A stretch of DNA of 64,000 nucleotides. It comes from an uncultured Kordiimonas sp. (lineage in GTDB: Bacteria; Pseudomonadota; Alphaproteobacteria; Sphingomonadales; Kordiimonadaceae). The notes below the pieces were generated by a model. That model ran no database searches and was not told the origin of the DNA. It saw nothing but the letters and a program-made list of their open reading frames with translations. The position numbers were made by a program, and so were the translations under genes. The stretch covers positions 434,001 through 498,000 of the forward strand of contig CANNEK010000003.1 in NCBI GenBank assembly GCA_947503625.1. Direction: 5' to 3'. How positions within the stretch are numbered: the first letter of the stretch is position 1; each line of letters starts with the position of its first letter. Below, one piece after another: positions 18,686-27,755 of the stretch.

Positions 18686-18976
18686 ATGTAATTCCCCACC
18701 TTGCGGCTAACCGCTTGAATTTTAGATATCAACCAAACCCTATCACTCCGGCAGCGGTCATTATCCCGAACACACCGGAGGCCTGGTCAACGGGCACACG
18801 ATTGCGCCCAAGCCCGCGAACCGAAGACAATTGTGGTTTCGGCTCTGCAAATGGAGTGTGGCATAGCCGCATGAAATGTCAAATATCCGCAGGGTATTTG
18901 TCGCCTGCCCCACGGCAAATGAAAAACCACAATTTATGCGGGTTTATTGCACCCAACCGGGCAGTCGCTTACGGCT

Positions 18977-19912
18977 CTAGCGAGACGAATCTGCGTCCAT
19001 TATTTCAGCGGTGTCAACGGTGAGGGCATTGGCCCGCTCAACGGTAACCGGCATGCTTTCAGAGACATCAAGTGAAGACAGATACATCACCACACGGCCC
19101 ATCCCGGTTGAGACTTCGGCGCGAACAGGCAAAATATAGGCACCATCCATGAATGACTGCACCCACATCTTTGGTGGCTTTTCTTCCTCAACCTTGCCTT
19201 TAGCCCGGCGTTTTTCTTCTTTTTTGCGACGCTTTTCAGCCTTTTTTTTCTGCTTTTCCGTCAAAATCCGCTTCCCGGCAACCAGTTCACCGTCAAAGCC
19301 ACACTCATAGGCCTCGCCGCTGAAGGGGGATTTACCGGATTCGTCAAGCTCTACGGGGTCAGGCAGGCACGTGATACCCCAATCAAAAACACTGTCCCCG
19401 TCAAAGGACCGAACAACCACGCCCTCGTTGCTGGTCACATTCTCCAGAGGCATGCTGATCAGTTTGACCACCAAAGACGCCGGATCAGGACCAACCTGCA
19501 TATCATCCGGGACGGGTTCTCTCTTGCTTTCTTCCAGCCACTTTTCCGGCCAGTCCAGCTTTTGCTCGACAAGCGCGCCATCACTGTCGAACGTCATGGT
19601 CTGTGCATAATCGTCACCATCCCAGCGGCCATCGGTTTCATAGAGTGCCGGCACTGGCCCTGTATCATCCAGACGCCCTTTCACCCGCACAGAGCTGCGG
19701 CCATTGGCGAACAGCTTGGCGATCCCACGCATGCGAAAATCGATTTCCAAGTCGTAGTTTTCGGGTGAAAGTGTTGCACTCGTGTCCGCCTGGGAAACCA
19801 GAATTCCTTTCCAGTAAAACTTGTAAGTCGCGTCCATCTTTTCGCCCGCAAACGCGGCCGGAGCATAAGAAAGCGCAACCAGAAGGCCTAAATGAAAAAG
19901 CCGGTTTTGCAT
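18977..19912 (-). CDS. DUF3108 family exported protein
   Basis: A 311-residue protein with a signal peptide (MQNRLFHLGLLVALSYAPAAFA) and the DUF3108 pattern: ATYKFYWKGILVSQADTSATL, a DLEIDFRMRGIAKLF strand, GRWDGDDYAQTMTFDSDG and a long basic Lys/Arg/Glu stretch (KKKAEKRRKKEEKRRAKGK) near residue 225, unusual for a periplasmic protein. Family function is unknown. The start at 19912 is preferred over 20005 because AAAGGA precedes it and a signal peptide follows directly. Confidence 0.8.
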   Translation of the reverse strand: MQNRLFHLGLLVALSYAPAAFAGEKMDATYKFYWKGILVSQADTSATLSPENYDLEIDFRMRGIAKLFANGRSSVRVKGRLDDTGPVPALYETDGRWDGDDYAQTMTFDSDGALVEQKLDWPEKWLEESKREPVPDDMQVGPDPASLVVKLISMPLENVTSNEGVVVRSFDGDSVFDWGITCLPDPVELDESGKSPFSGEAYECGFDGELVAGKRILTEKQKKKAEKRRKKEEKRRAKGKVEEEKPPKMWVQSFMDGAYILPVRAEVSTGMGRVVMYLSSLDVSESMPVTVERANALTVDTAEIMDADSSR

Positions 19913-20017
19913 GTCGTGTCCTTTGGTTTTATTTTCTCTATGCTTTACGCAAATTGCGGCGAGATCAAGGAGAAAGTCTTTGCCATCGCGTGCACCACCA
20001 CACATCCAAAGCCGTTG

Positions 20018-21169
20018 TCACCTGTAACGAAGCATGTCCCTGTTGATCTCTTCAACATTTCTAACGCCGAGAAGCTTCATATCCCTCTCAATTTCGCTTC
20101 TCATGTTCCCCAGCGCGCGTTCAACACCTGGCTGCCCCGCAGCAGCGAGCGCGTAGAGATACATCCGTCCACCCGAGCACGCCGTGGCCCCTGCGGCCAG
20201 AGCCTTCAGCACATGTGTACCCCGCCGGATACCGCCATCAAGAATAATTTCAATCCTGCCGTCCACTGCATCTGCAATTTCGGCAACCTGATCAAAAGGC
20301 GCGCGAGAGCCATCGAGCTGGCGGCCACCGTGATTGGATATCATAATAGCACTGGCACCAATATCAACTGCACGCTTTGCGTCTTCAACGCTCATGATGC
20401 CCTTCAGGCAAAACGGTCCACCCCACTTCGTGCACAATTCCGCCGCATCGTCCCAGTTCATCGACTGATCCAACATGGTCGAGAAATAGTCGCCAACCGA
20501 AACGGCGACATTGGAGCCTTCCTGCACGTGATCCTTGAGTTCCGCCAGTTCGAATGCCTCGTGCGTGAAATAGTTGAACGCCCATCGGGGATGAGCGGCA
20601 AAACTCATCAGGCTTTTCAAGGTCAGTCTCGGAGGTGAGGTAAAACCGGTATGCAGGTCTCGTTCGCGGTTTCCGCCCGTGATGGTGTCAACCGTTAGCG
20701 CCATGGCATCAAACTTCGCTGCTTTTGCCCGCTCCACCATCGCGTCGTTCAGACCACGATCCTTGTGGAAATAGAATTGAAACAGCTTGGGCGAATTTGT
20801 CAGCGCGCCAATTTCCGCGAGACTGACCGTGCTAAGCGAAGAAACACCAAACAATGTTCCAAACTTCTCCGCAGCCCTTGCAACAGCCCTTTCGCCATCA
20901 TGATGAAACAGTCGTTGAAGCGCTGTCGGCGAGCAGAAAACCGGCATATCAAGCTTTTGGCCCATGACAGTCACAGACATATCAATGGCGTCAACACCGG
21001 CCAGCACGTTAGGCACAAGGTCACAATCGTCAAACGCAGCGCTATTGCGCCGGTACGTCACTTCATCGTCCGCAGCACCATCAATATAGTGAAAAATCGG
21101 CCCGGGCAGCCGCTGTTTGGCAAGCTGGCGCAAATCATCAACGTTGTTACAATCAGTCAGGCGAACCAT
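20018..21169 (-). CDS. FMN-dependent alpha-hydroxy acid dehydrogenase (LldD-like)
   Basis: A 383-residue flavoenzyme that oxidises 2-hydroxyacids such as L-lactate. N-terminal GPIFHYIDGAADDEVTYRRN, FCSPTALQRLFHHDGERAVARAA, FQFYFHKDRG, LTVDTITGGNRERDL and the active-site SNHGGRQLDGSRAPFD (catalytic His) are all present, with the FMN phosphate site ILDGGIRRGTHVLKALAAGA. L-lactate dehydrogenase is the best guess; glycolate, mandelate or another hydroxyacid is possible. No lactate permease or LldR is adjacent, so the substrate stays open. Confidence 0.88.
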   Translation of the reverse strand: MVRLTDCNNVDDLRQLAKQRLPGPIFHYIDGAADDEVTYRRNSAAFDDCDLVPNVLAGVDAIDMSVTVMGQKLDMPVFCSPTALQRLFHHDGERAVARAAEKFGTLFGVSSLSTVSLAEIGALTNSPKLFQFYFHKDRGLNDAMVERAKAAKFDAMALTVDTITGGNRERDLHTGFTSPPRLTLKSLMSFAAHPRWAFNYFTHEAFELAELKDHVQEGSNVAVSVGDYFSTMLDQSMNWDDAAELCTKWGGPFCLKGIMSVEDAKRAVDIGASAIMISNHGGRQLDGSRAPFDQVAEIADAVDGRIEIILDGGIRRGTHVLKALAAGATACSGGRMYLYALAAAGQPGVERALGNMRSEIERDMKLLGVRNVEEINRDMLRYR

Positions 21170-21407
21170 CGCAAATCCCTGTCAGCATTTGCCGTTTACA
21201 CGACATCGGTGGCTTCTTGTTGTTGGTTACGGCTGGATACCATGCTGCTTCCGGTACTTTTTTTCCACATCAAACTAACCTGAACGGTCGAGGATCACTC
21301 TCTGATACTGAAAGCAAGCCAACAAAATTCGATGGCCGTTATTCATCTACCCGGCTTGACCCTATGCGACTGCGGACCATTTTCCGATAAAACAACGAGG
21401 ACACATC

Positions 21408-21857
21408 ATGTTTAAAATATTCTACGAAGACTTGGAAATCGGCAAGAAAGAATCGTTCGGTGCATATAAGGTGACAAAAGAGGAGATCATCGATTTTGCG
21501 TCAAAATATGACCCTCAGCCCTTTCACCTGGATGAAGACATGGCCAAAAAATCCGTGTTTGGCGGTTTGTGTGCCAGCGGATGGCACACTTGTGCCATGA
21601 CCATGCGGATACTGGTCGATCATATGGCCGAAGCCGGTATGGCAGGCATGGGGTCGCCGGGTGTTGATGGCATCAAGTGGAAACAACCTGTGTTTCCAGG
21701 CGACACATTGCATGTGCGCGGCGAGGTAACCGATAAACGAGAAAGCCAGTCGCGTCCCAACATCGGCCTTGCCAAGTCCACGTATGAGGTATTCAACCAA
21801 AAGGATGAATTGGTGATGCAGGTTATCACCAACTACATGATCCTCAAACGCGGATGA
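21408..21857 (+). CDS. MaoC-like (R)-specific enoyl-CoA hydratase
   Basis: A 149-residue single hot-dog-fold protein. YEDLEIGKKESFGAYKVTKEEIIDFASKYDPQPFHLDED contains the MaoC hydratase-2 motif with the Asp and His that form the active site, followed by FGGLCASGWHTCAM. It would hydrate 2-enoyl-CoA to (R)-3-hydroxyacyl-CoA, in fatty acid or branched-chain acid metabolism, or for polyhydroxyalkanoate supply. GAGGACAC precedes the ATG. It stands alone between lldD and msrQ, so the pathway is not indicated by its context. Confidence 0.85.
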   Translation: MFKIFYEDLEIGKKESFGAYKVTKEEIIDFASKYDPQPFHLDEDMAKKSVFGGLCASGWHTCAMTMRILVDHMAEAGMAGMGSPGVDGIKWKQPVFPGDTLHVRGEVTDKRESQSRPNIGLAKSTYEVFNQKDELVMQVITNYMILKRG

Positions 21858-21863
21858 ACCTGA

Positions 21864-22505
21864 TCATGTTCTTTGGGGCGCGCGCCGTCCCAAAACACTG
21901 CGCAACCTGAAGCCAAGCAGAAGCAGCAGTATACCCGCATAGATCAGGGGTTCTATCTGAAATCCCTTGCGCATCATGATGAAATGCACCACGGCCAATA
22001 CACCGGCAAGGTAGACAGCCTTGTGAAGCCCCTGCCATGACCGCGCACCGAGGCGCTTGATCCAGCCCTTGGTGCTGGTCACTGCAAGTGGTATCAGCAA
22101 CAGAAACGCGGAAAAACCAACAGTAATATAGATGCGCTTCAACACATCTGCCCAAAGTTCGGACCAGTCAAAAAGCATATCAAGCCACACATAGCTTGTG
22201 ATGTGCAAACACACATAGAAGAAGGCAAACAGACCGATCATGCGCCGAAACAAAATTGGTTTCGATGACCGGATTGTTTTCGAAAGCGGTGTAATCGCGA
22301 GCGACAAAAGCAAAAAACGCAGTGCCCAGTCACCTGTAAACCGGTTTGAGGTTTCCTGCGGGTTGAAACCAAGGTCGTTTGGCAGATATTGAAATGCCTG
22401 CCACCAGTTCCAGGCAAGCCACAAGGCGGGAACCATCATCAGGGCAAATACCAGCGGCTTTCCAAACCGTCGAAGATCGTTTGCACTTACGGAAAAGTTT
22501 GTCAT
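21864..22505 (-). CDS. msrQ: Heme-binding membrane subunit MsrQ
   Basis: MsrQ is the membrane cytochrome b partner that passes quinol electrons to MsrP for repair of oxidised methionine in the periplasm. The roughly 213-residue protein has six membrane segments with histidines in FYVCLHITSYVWLD, RSWQGLHKAVYLAGVLAVVHF, as in the family. A TTG at 22520 gives five more residues, but the ATG at 22505 is more usual. It follows msrP with a gap of 17 bp (2 bp for the longer form), as in the standard msrPQ operon. Confidence 0.9.
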   Translation of the reverse strand: MTNFSVSANDLRRFGKPLVFALMMVPALWLAWNWWQAFQYLPNDLGFNPQETSNRFTGDWALRFLLLSLAITPLSKTIRSSKPILFRRMIGLFAFFYVCLHITSYVWLDMLFDWSELWADVLKRIYITVGFSAFLLLIPLAVTSTKGWIKRLGARSWQGLHKAVYLAGVLAVVHFIMMRKGFQIEPLIYAGILLLLLGFRLRSVLGRRAPQRT

Positions 22506-22522
22506 GAACTGGTGCGGCAAAC

Positions 22523-23470
22523 CTAGTAGTTCGCCCGCAGGTCCATACCAGCGTACAGATCTGCGACCATTTCGCCGTACCCATTGAACTTCTGGGTTTC
22601 ACGCCGACCAAACTCACCAATTCGACGTTCACGACGCTGGCTCCAGCGCGGATGATCAACCTCGGGGTTTACGTTCGAATAGAAGCCGTATTCCCGAGGA
22701 GCGGAAATATTCCAGCTGGTTCCGGGCTGTTTGTCCGTCAGGCTGATACGTACGATTGACTTGATGGACTTGAAACCATATTTCCACGGCACCACAAGAC
22801 GAAGCGGCGCGCCGTTTTGGTTGGGTATTTCCTTGCCATACAGCCCCACGGCAAGCAGGGTCAGGTCGTTCATGGCCTCATCAATTCTCAAGCCTTCAGT
22901 ATAAGGCCAGTCGAGAACCGGCCAACGCAGCCCGGGCATCTGTTCTCTATCGGCCAGCGTTTCAAAGCGCACATATTTCGCACCAGACTGCGGTTCGATT
23001 TTCTTCAGAACAGAGGCAAGCGATACACCGATCCATGGCACCACCATCGACCAGGCTTCCACACACCGCAAACGGTAGATGCGGTCTTCAAGGGCGTTAA
23101 AGTCCACCAGGTCCTCAAGAGCATATGTGCCGGGTTTATCAACAAGCCCGTCCACCGTTACCGACCATGGCTTTGGCTGTAGCCGCCAGGCGTTCTCATA
23201 GGGGTCGCCTTTACCGGTTCCAAACTCATAATAGTTGTTATACTGGGTCACAGCCGCTTCAGGTGTAAGCGACTCGGTCGAGCGATAGTCGGTTGGACGC
23301 GCGGCAAGCGGACCTAAAACTCGATCACGTTGCGCAAAAACTGATGGCGCCGCAACGGCGGCTCCAATGGCTGCCGCACCGGCAAGCACAGTCCGCCGGT
23401 TCAGATAAGCAGTTTCCCCCGTTACGGAATTTTCGCTTTCCTGCCAGGTTTCTTTACGCTTGATCAACAT
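22523..23470 (-). CDS. msrP: Protein-methionine-sulfoxide reductase catalytic subunit MsrP
   Basis: MsrP is a periplasmic molybdopterin enzyme that reduces protein-bound methionine sulfoxide. The 315-residue protein has a Tat signal (NRRTVLAGAAAIGAA near residue 25) and the sulfite-oxidase fold: KPWSVTVDGLVDKPGTYALEDL, the molybdenum-ligand Cys in YRLRCVEAWSMVVPWIG, and GAPLRLVVPWKYGFKSIKSIV. The C-terminal KFNGYGEMVADLYAGM is typical. It is first in the pair with msrQ and divergent from a PAS gene. Hypochlorite or copper stress often induces it elsewhere; the window also contains copper proteins. Confidence 0.93.
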   Translation of the reverse strand: MLIKRKETWQESENSVTGETAYLNRRTVLAGAAAIGAAVAAPSVFAQRDRVLGPLAARPTDYRSTESLTPEAAVTQYNNYYEFGTGKGDPYENAWRLQPKPWSVTVDGLVDKPGTYALEDLVDFNALEDRIYRLRCVEAWSMVVPWIGVSLASVLKKIEPQSGAKYVRFETLADREQMPGLRWPVLDWPYTEGLRIDEAMNDLTLLAVGLYGKEIPNQNGAPLRLVVPWKYGFKSIKSIVRISLTDKQPGTSWNISAPREYGFYSNVNPEVDHPRWSQRRERRIGEFGRRETQKFNGYGEMVADLYAGMDLRANY

Positions 23471-23692
23471 GATGTAATCCTTTCAGAGCCTAGATAGGCA
23501 TTCTCGGCGATAACGTCCAATCACGAACATGTTGTAATTGACGTGAATTATGGTTAACAACGCGCCGCTACCCGCGACCAGACTACGGGGAAGGCTTGAG
23601 ATTCAAGCGAAAGGCAGGTGTTGTTGTTTTGACCCTGTCGGGACTGGCGTGTGTTGTTTTTTAGTACTTGTTTTGAGTTAAGGCCCCGAGGA

Positions 23693-24253
23693 ATGAATAG
23701 TTTATATGAAGAACTGCGCTTTTATACGAGCGCAGATGTGCTTGTGGATCACTGGCTTGATCTTCTGGCGCCGGATCAGACTTGCCCTTTCAAAAAAGAC
23801 TTCGCCCCGATGCTGATGGGGAGACATTTGCCAGATGTGTTTCTGGCCGAATGGCTGGACGACAATCATATTATGATTCGAGTTGCCGGATCGAGAACTA
23901 CAGACGTCACGCGCGAAGACGGTACCGGCAAAAACATGCTGGATATATGTTTGCCGGAGCACAGGGAACCGTTGCGCGAATTCTATGGGAAAATGCGTAC
24001 CGGGTTATATGCCGGTGTTACAGAACATGCACTTTCGCTTACCTCGTTGCCATCGGCAGCAAAGGGCTTGCAACTGCCTCTTTTGGATGAAAACAGTGAA
24101 GCCCGGTTCTTTGTTGGCGTAACCAAAGTTGAGCCCATGCAAAAAAACCAGCAAGACTTCCGGCGGAAAACCGAAAAGTCTGCAGTCAGTTTAAATATGT
24201 GGTTCACCAACCTAAGCGTACAAGGCGTATCGACAAATTCGAAAATAGGCTGA
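23693..24253 (+). CDS. PAS_5-like sensory protein (paralog 3)
   Basis: A protein of about 186 residues, the most divergent of the five. It keeps a helical start (ADVLVDHWLDLLAPDQTCP), an FKKDFAPMLMGRHLPDVFLAEW segment, the strand HIMIRVAGSRTTDVTRED and TGKNMLDICLPEHREPLREFY, matching the TGKN motif of the next gene. The C-terminal DIGFG-like motif is absent. The ATG at 23693 follows AAGG by 9 nt; the longer frame from 23651 is less likely. It is divergent from msrP and 81 bp upstream of paralog 4. Confidence 0.65.
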   Translation: MNSLYEELRFYTSADVLVDHWLDLLAPDQTCPFKKDFAPMLMGRHLPDVFLAEWLDDNHIMIRVAGSRTTDVTREDGTGKNMLDICLPEHREPLREFYGKMRTGLYAGVTEHALSLTSLPSAAKGLQLPLLDENSEARFFVGVTKVEPMQKNQQDFRRKTEKSAVSLNMWFTNLSVQGVSTNSKIG

Positions 24254-24334
24254 AAAATCAAACCCTTCGTTTGCCTTCCTTTTTGAATATTTTCCTCCTA
24301 TAGTTGCAGAGCATTAGCTAGGGATTTTCTACGA

Positions 24335-24907
24335 ATGCCGGAATTTTATTGGTCGGAAGCTTTTTTTCAGGCGCTGAGCTATAGCGAAGCATCCGAAACG
24401 CTTGCGCGCTATTGGCATAACCTGCCAAGAAATGATGGGCACATATGTCCTCATCGGCGCGATTTCCGTCTGAATGAGATAGCAACACACCTTGATGAAA
24501 CCTACATGAGCAAAAGGATCGGCCCCAAAGAGCTGATCATTCTCGCTTCGGGCAGCCGGCTGGTCAGAATTTTAGGAGCTGATATCACCGGCAAAAACAT
24601 TTTCGAGTTAGTACCGCCCGAAAATGTAGTACCTCAGCAAGACTACTATCAGACACTACACTCGCAACCATGCGCAGGTGCCTTAACCCGCTGGGGCGCA
24701 AGCCTTAAAGAGCGCCCTTTTGTATACAGAACCATGCAGCTGCCGTTGCTTGGTGATAGCGACACAGTTGAATTTTTTGTCGGAACCGGAGTGATTAAGA
24801 CGACCTTCAGAGTGGGCGACCAGCTCTCTATTTCCGACAAAGTTCATGTGGAACAACATGAACAGGTTTTCATTGATATCGGCGCAGGCGTTCCACCAAG
24901 CAAATGA
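24335..24907 (+). CDS. PAS_5-like sensory protein (paralog 4)
   Basis: A 190-residue single-domain protein: ASETLARYWHNLPRNDGHICP, HRRDFRLNEIATHL, the PAS core ELIILASGSRLVRILGADITGKNIFELV and the C-terminal VFIDIGAGVP, related to DIGFGxP in paralogs 1, 2 and 5. It is in tandem with paralog 3 and convergent with astB. No cofactor ligands are recognisable. Its role is unknown; the paired arrangement of PAS genes here and at 3.2-4.6 kb suggests that they duplicate or act in pairs. Confidence 0.7.
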   Translation: MPEFYWSEAFFQALSYSEASETLARYWHNLPRNDGHICPHRRDFRLNEIATHLDETYMSKRIGPKELIILASGSRLVRILGADITGKNIFELVPPENVVPQQDYYQTLHSQPCAGALTRWGASLKERPFVYRTMQLPLLGDSDTVEFFVGTGVIKTTFRVGDQLSISDKVHVEQHEQVFIDIGAGVPPSK

Positions 24908-24945
24908 CTGGTCGGCGCCGAGCGAACCCGGCACCGGTCAAGGCT

Positions 24946-26280
24946 TTACTTCTGAAAGTCGTAGATGCTGCCCAGGTTCAGAATTCCGGTCAGTTCGTCC
25001 AATGCAGCAAAGCTCTCTTCCATTAGCTTTGGGTCACCCAGATCTTCTGCTACCACCCTGTCGCGGTAATGTTTGCCGGCCCAGTCCTGCAGACGCGCGA
25101 CAAGCGTATCATCAAGAACCGCATTGGCGCCCATCGCTGCCAACTGCTCATCAGAGAGCGCAACACGCAGTCTCAGGCACGCCGGGCCACCGCCATTGCG
25201 CATGCTTTGACGCACATCGAGAAAATCAGCGTCCCCGACAGGGCCGTTCGATGCCAGCAAATCCTCGACATAGGCACGTGTGCTCGCAGTCTCCTGCACT
25301 TCAACAGGTAAGATCAACCGCATCTTGTCTGCGCCCGGCACCGATATCAGCTGGCTGTTGAACAGATAAGATGCAACGGCGTCACAAAGTGGCACTTTTG
25401 CAGAAGGAACCTCTACAAATTCGAAATCGATCTCGGGCGCTGCCTCACGCAGCTCCCGCTGTAGCGAAATCGGATCTTCAAACGCATTTTCATGATAGAA
25501 AAATACGTTCTTGTTTGAAACTGCAACAACGTCGTTATGAAACGCGCCGGCATTGATCGCCGCCGGGTTCTGGCGAACAAAAATGGCTCGCCCATCCTTC
25601 AATCCGTGCTGGCGAGCAATCGCTTCACTGGCTTCCAGGGTTTGGCGACCCGGGAAGGTAAGGTCCGTGGCATTTTCGAATGCACTGCGTCCATAAACAT
25701 ACAGTGCAACACCTTCATGGCCATAATCTGTACAGAAGCGGTTATGGTTGGCTGCGCCCTCGTCGCCCATATGCGTGCCCCCGGGCAAAGCCGGATGGTG
25801 CGCAAAGTGCTTCCCTTCCGGGAAATAAGCCTGCAGGACTTTGCCCGTTGTTTCATGCTCAATTGAGCGATGATACATCGCCGCCAGGTTTGCCGGTGTG
25901 AAATGGGTTTTGCCATCTGTCGTATCCGGTGACGGCGAAATCGTGCCGGCATTGGCGGTCCACATTGTCGCAGATGACATCAGGTTCCGCACGAGCGCCG
26001 GACTGGATGTCCAGGCGGCAGAGAGCATTTCCGCGTCACTACCGGTGAACCCGAGTGCTCTGAGCGTTGCAAGATGAGGCCGGTCGTGCGGGGGCAAAAC
26101 GCCCTGCATCATACCAAGACCACGAAGATGCTGCGCTTTCTGCAGGCCCTGAAGCACGCCTTCGCGAGGGTTGGCAATCAGGCCTTGGTTTTTTGCAGAC
26201 GCAACGTTGCCATAGGAAAGGCCCGCATAATTGTGCGTTGGGCCAACGATGCCGTCAAAATTTACTTCACGCCAATTCAT
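24946..26280 (-). CDS. astB: N-succinylarginine dihydrolase
   Basis: AstB converts N2-succinylarginine to N2-succinylornithine, two ammonia and CO2, step 2 of the ammonia-producing arginine succinyltransferase pathway. The 444-residue length is normal. The N-terminal NFDGIVGPTHNYAGLSYGNVAS and NPREGVLQGLQKAQHLRGLG are family signatures; GGGPACLRLRVALSDEQLAA holds the catalytic Cys and GAFHNDVVAVSN a catalytic His. Its start overlaps the astD stop by 4 bp (26277-26280), so it is the third gene of the coupled astA-astD-astB unit. Confidence 0.95.
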   Translation of the reverse strand: MNWREVNFDGIVGPTHNYAGLSYGNVASAKNQGLIANPREGVLQGLQKAQHLRGLGMMQGVLPPHDRPHLATLRALGFTGSDAEMLSAAWTSSPALVRNLMSSATMWTANAGTISPSPDTTDGKTHFTPANLAAMYHRSIEHETTGKVLQAYFPEGKHFAHHPALPGGTHMGDEGAANHNRFCTDYGHEGVALYVYGRSAFENATDLTFPGRQTLEASEAIARQHGLKDGRAIFVRQNPAAINAGAFHNDVVAVSNKNVFFYHENAFEDPISLQRELREAAPEIDFEFVEVPSAKVPLCDAVASYLFNSQLISVPGADKMRLILPVEVQETASTRAYVEDLLASNGPVGDADFLDVRQSMRNGGGPACLRLRVALSDEQLAAMGANAVLDDTLVARLQDWAGKHYRDRVVAEDLGDPKLMEESFAALDELTGILNLGSIYDFQK

Positions 26281-27755
26281 GCTTCATCCCTTTCTTCAGC
26301 CAGTCCCTTGGGCATGGCAGCAACCGTTACTTTTCCTTCCGCCTGTTCCATGGTGGCCACCGCGTAGGCACAGTAATCTGCGGCATAATAGGCACTTGGG
26401 CGATGGTTGCCCGACCAGCCGATACCCCCAAACGGAGCCGTGGAAGCCGCACCAGTCAACTGTTGGTTCCAGTTCACGATACCCGCACGGGACCGAGGAT
26501 AGAAATAATCATAGTTTTTGCGGCTGTCGGAAATCAGCCCCGACGCCAGACCATATTTGGTATTGTTCGCTTCATTGATTGCCGCGTCGAAATCCGCAAC
26601 ACGGATCAATTGCAACATTGGCCCGAACACTTCCTCATCCGGTCGGTCAGCTGCCGCGGTGACATCGATCAAACCGGGGGACAGAAAGGCATCGCCTTGT
26701 GGCAGGCGCTCAACCCGTTTGAGTACAACAGCACCTGACGCCTCAAGCGCATCCTGAGCCTTCAGAACATTCTCGGCAGCAGCGCCGCTGACAACTGGCC
26801 CCATAAAAGGTTCAGGATCAGCGGTGCCAGGCCCAACCTTGATGGTGCCGATCAAATCGATCAGCGTTTCGACAAAGGCATCGCCCTCAGAACCCGTTGG
26901 CACAATCAAACGTCTGGCACATGTACAGCGCTGCCCCGAACTCACAAACGCGGACAGGACTGTCAGCACTGACGCCGCATGGTGGTCTTCAACATCATGC
27001 ACAATCAACGGGTTGTTACCCCCCATCTCCAGAGCCTGAATGACCTGTGGCCTATCCAGAAGCTGGCGCGCGATTGCAAGGCCGGTGTTGGCACTGCCGG
27101 TAAACAGCAAGCCATCAATATCGTTGCTGGCGGCAAGTGCCGCGCCTGTGTCCCGTGCACCCTGAACGAGATTGAGCACGCCGCCCGGAAGGCCTGCCTC
27201 CTGCCAGATACGAACCATTTTCTCCGCAACTGCCGGCACCAGTTCACTGGGCTTGAACACAATCGTGTTGCCTGCAATCAGCGCAGGAACGATATGGCCG
27301 TTTGGCAGGTGCCCCGGAAAATTATATGGACCAAACACAGCCATCACCCCGTGAGGCCGATGCGAAAGCTTTGAACGAATAGCGCCGTTTACAGCTTCTC
27401 GTGTGCCAGTGCGTTCTTCAAAAGCCTTCAGCGATATCTCGATTTTGTTTGCCATCGCCGTGGCTTCACCAAGTGCGTCCCACATGACTTTTCCGGCTTC
27501 CGCAGAGATCAAAGCAGCCAGCTCTGGCTTTTGTTCGTTTACCAATTCGGCATAACGCCGGATAATGATGACCCGTTCTTCAAGCGACATCATCGACCAG
27601 TCGGGGAAAGCCGTCCTCGCGGCGGCAACCGCCGCATCAACGTCCTCTGCCGTTGCTGAATTGCCCTGCCAGACCACTTCACCTGTTGCCGGGTTACCTG
27701 ACACAAAAGAAGCACCAGCCCCCTCCAGCCATTTACCACCAATAAACTGTGTCAT
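26277..27755 (-). CDS. astD: N-succinylglutamate 5-semialdehyde dehydrogenase
   Basis: AstD oxidises succinylglutamate semialdehyde to succinylglutamate with NAD, step 4 of the pathway. The 492-residue aldehyde dehydrogenase has FGPYNFPGHLPNGHIVPALIAG, FTGSANTGLAIARQL, the general base region ALEMGGNNPLIV and the catalytic Cys in FVSSGQRCTCARRL. The opening MTQFIGGKWLEGAGASF is typical of AstD rather than of general aldehyde dehydrogenases. It is coupled by 4-bp overlaps to both neighbours. Confidence 0.94.
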   Translation of the reverse strand: MTQFIGGKWLEGAGASFVSGNPATGEVVWQGNSATAEDVDAAVAAARTAFPDWSMMSLEERVIIIRRYAELVNEQKPELAALISAEAGKVMWDALGEATAMANKIEISLKAFEERTGTREAVNGAIRSKLSHRPHGVMAVFGPYNFPGHLPNGHIVPALIAGNTIVFKPSELVPAVAEKMVRIWQEAGLPGGVLNLVQGARDTGAALAASNDIDGLLFTGSANTGLAIARQLLDRPQVIQALEMGGNNPLIVHDVEDHHAASVLTVLSAFVSSGQRCTCARRLIVPTGSEGDAFVETLIDLIGTIKVGPGTADPEPFMGPVVSGAAAENVLKAQDALEASGAVVLKRVERLPQGDAFLSPGLIDVTAAADRPDEEVFGPMLQLIRVADFDAAINEANNTKYGLASGLISDSRKNYDYFYPRSRAGIVNWNQQLTGAASTAPFGGIGWSGNHRPSAYYAADYCAYAVATMEQAEGKVTVAAMPKGLAEERDEA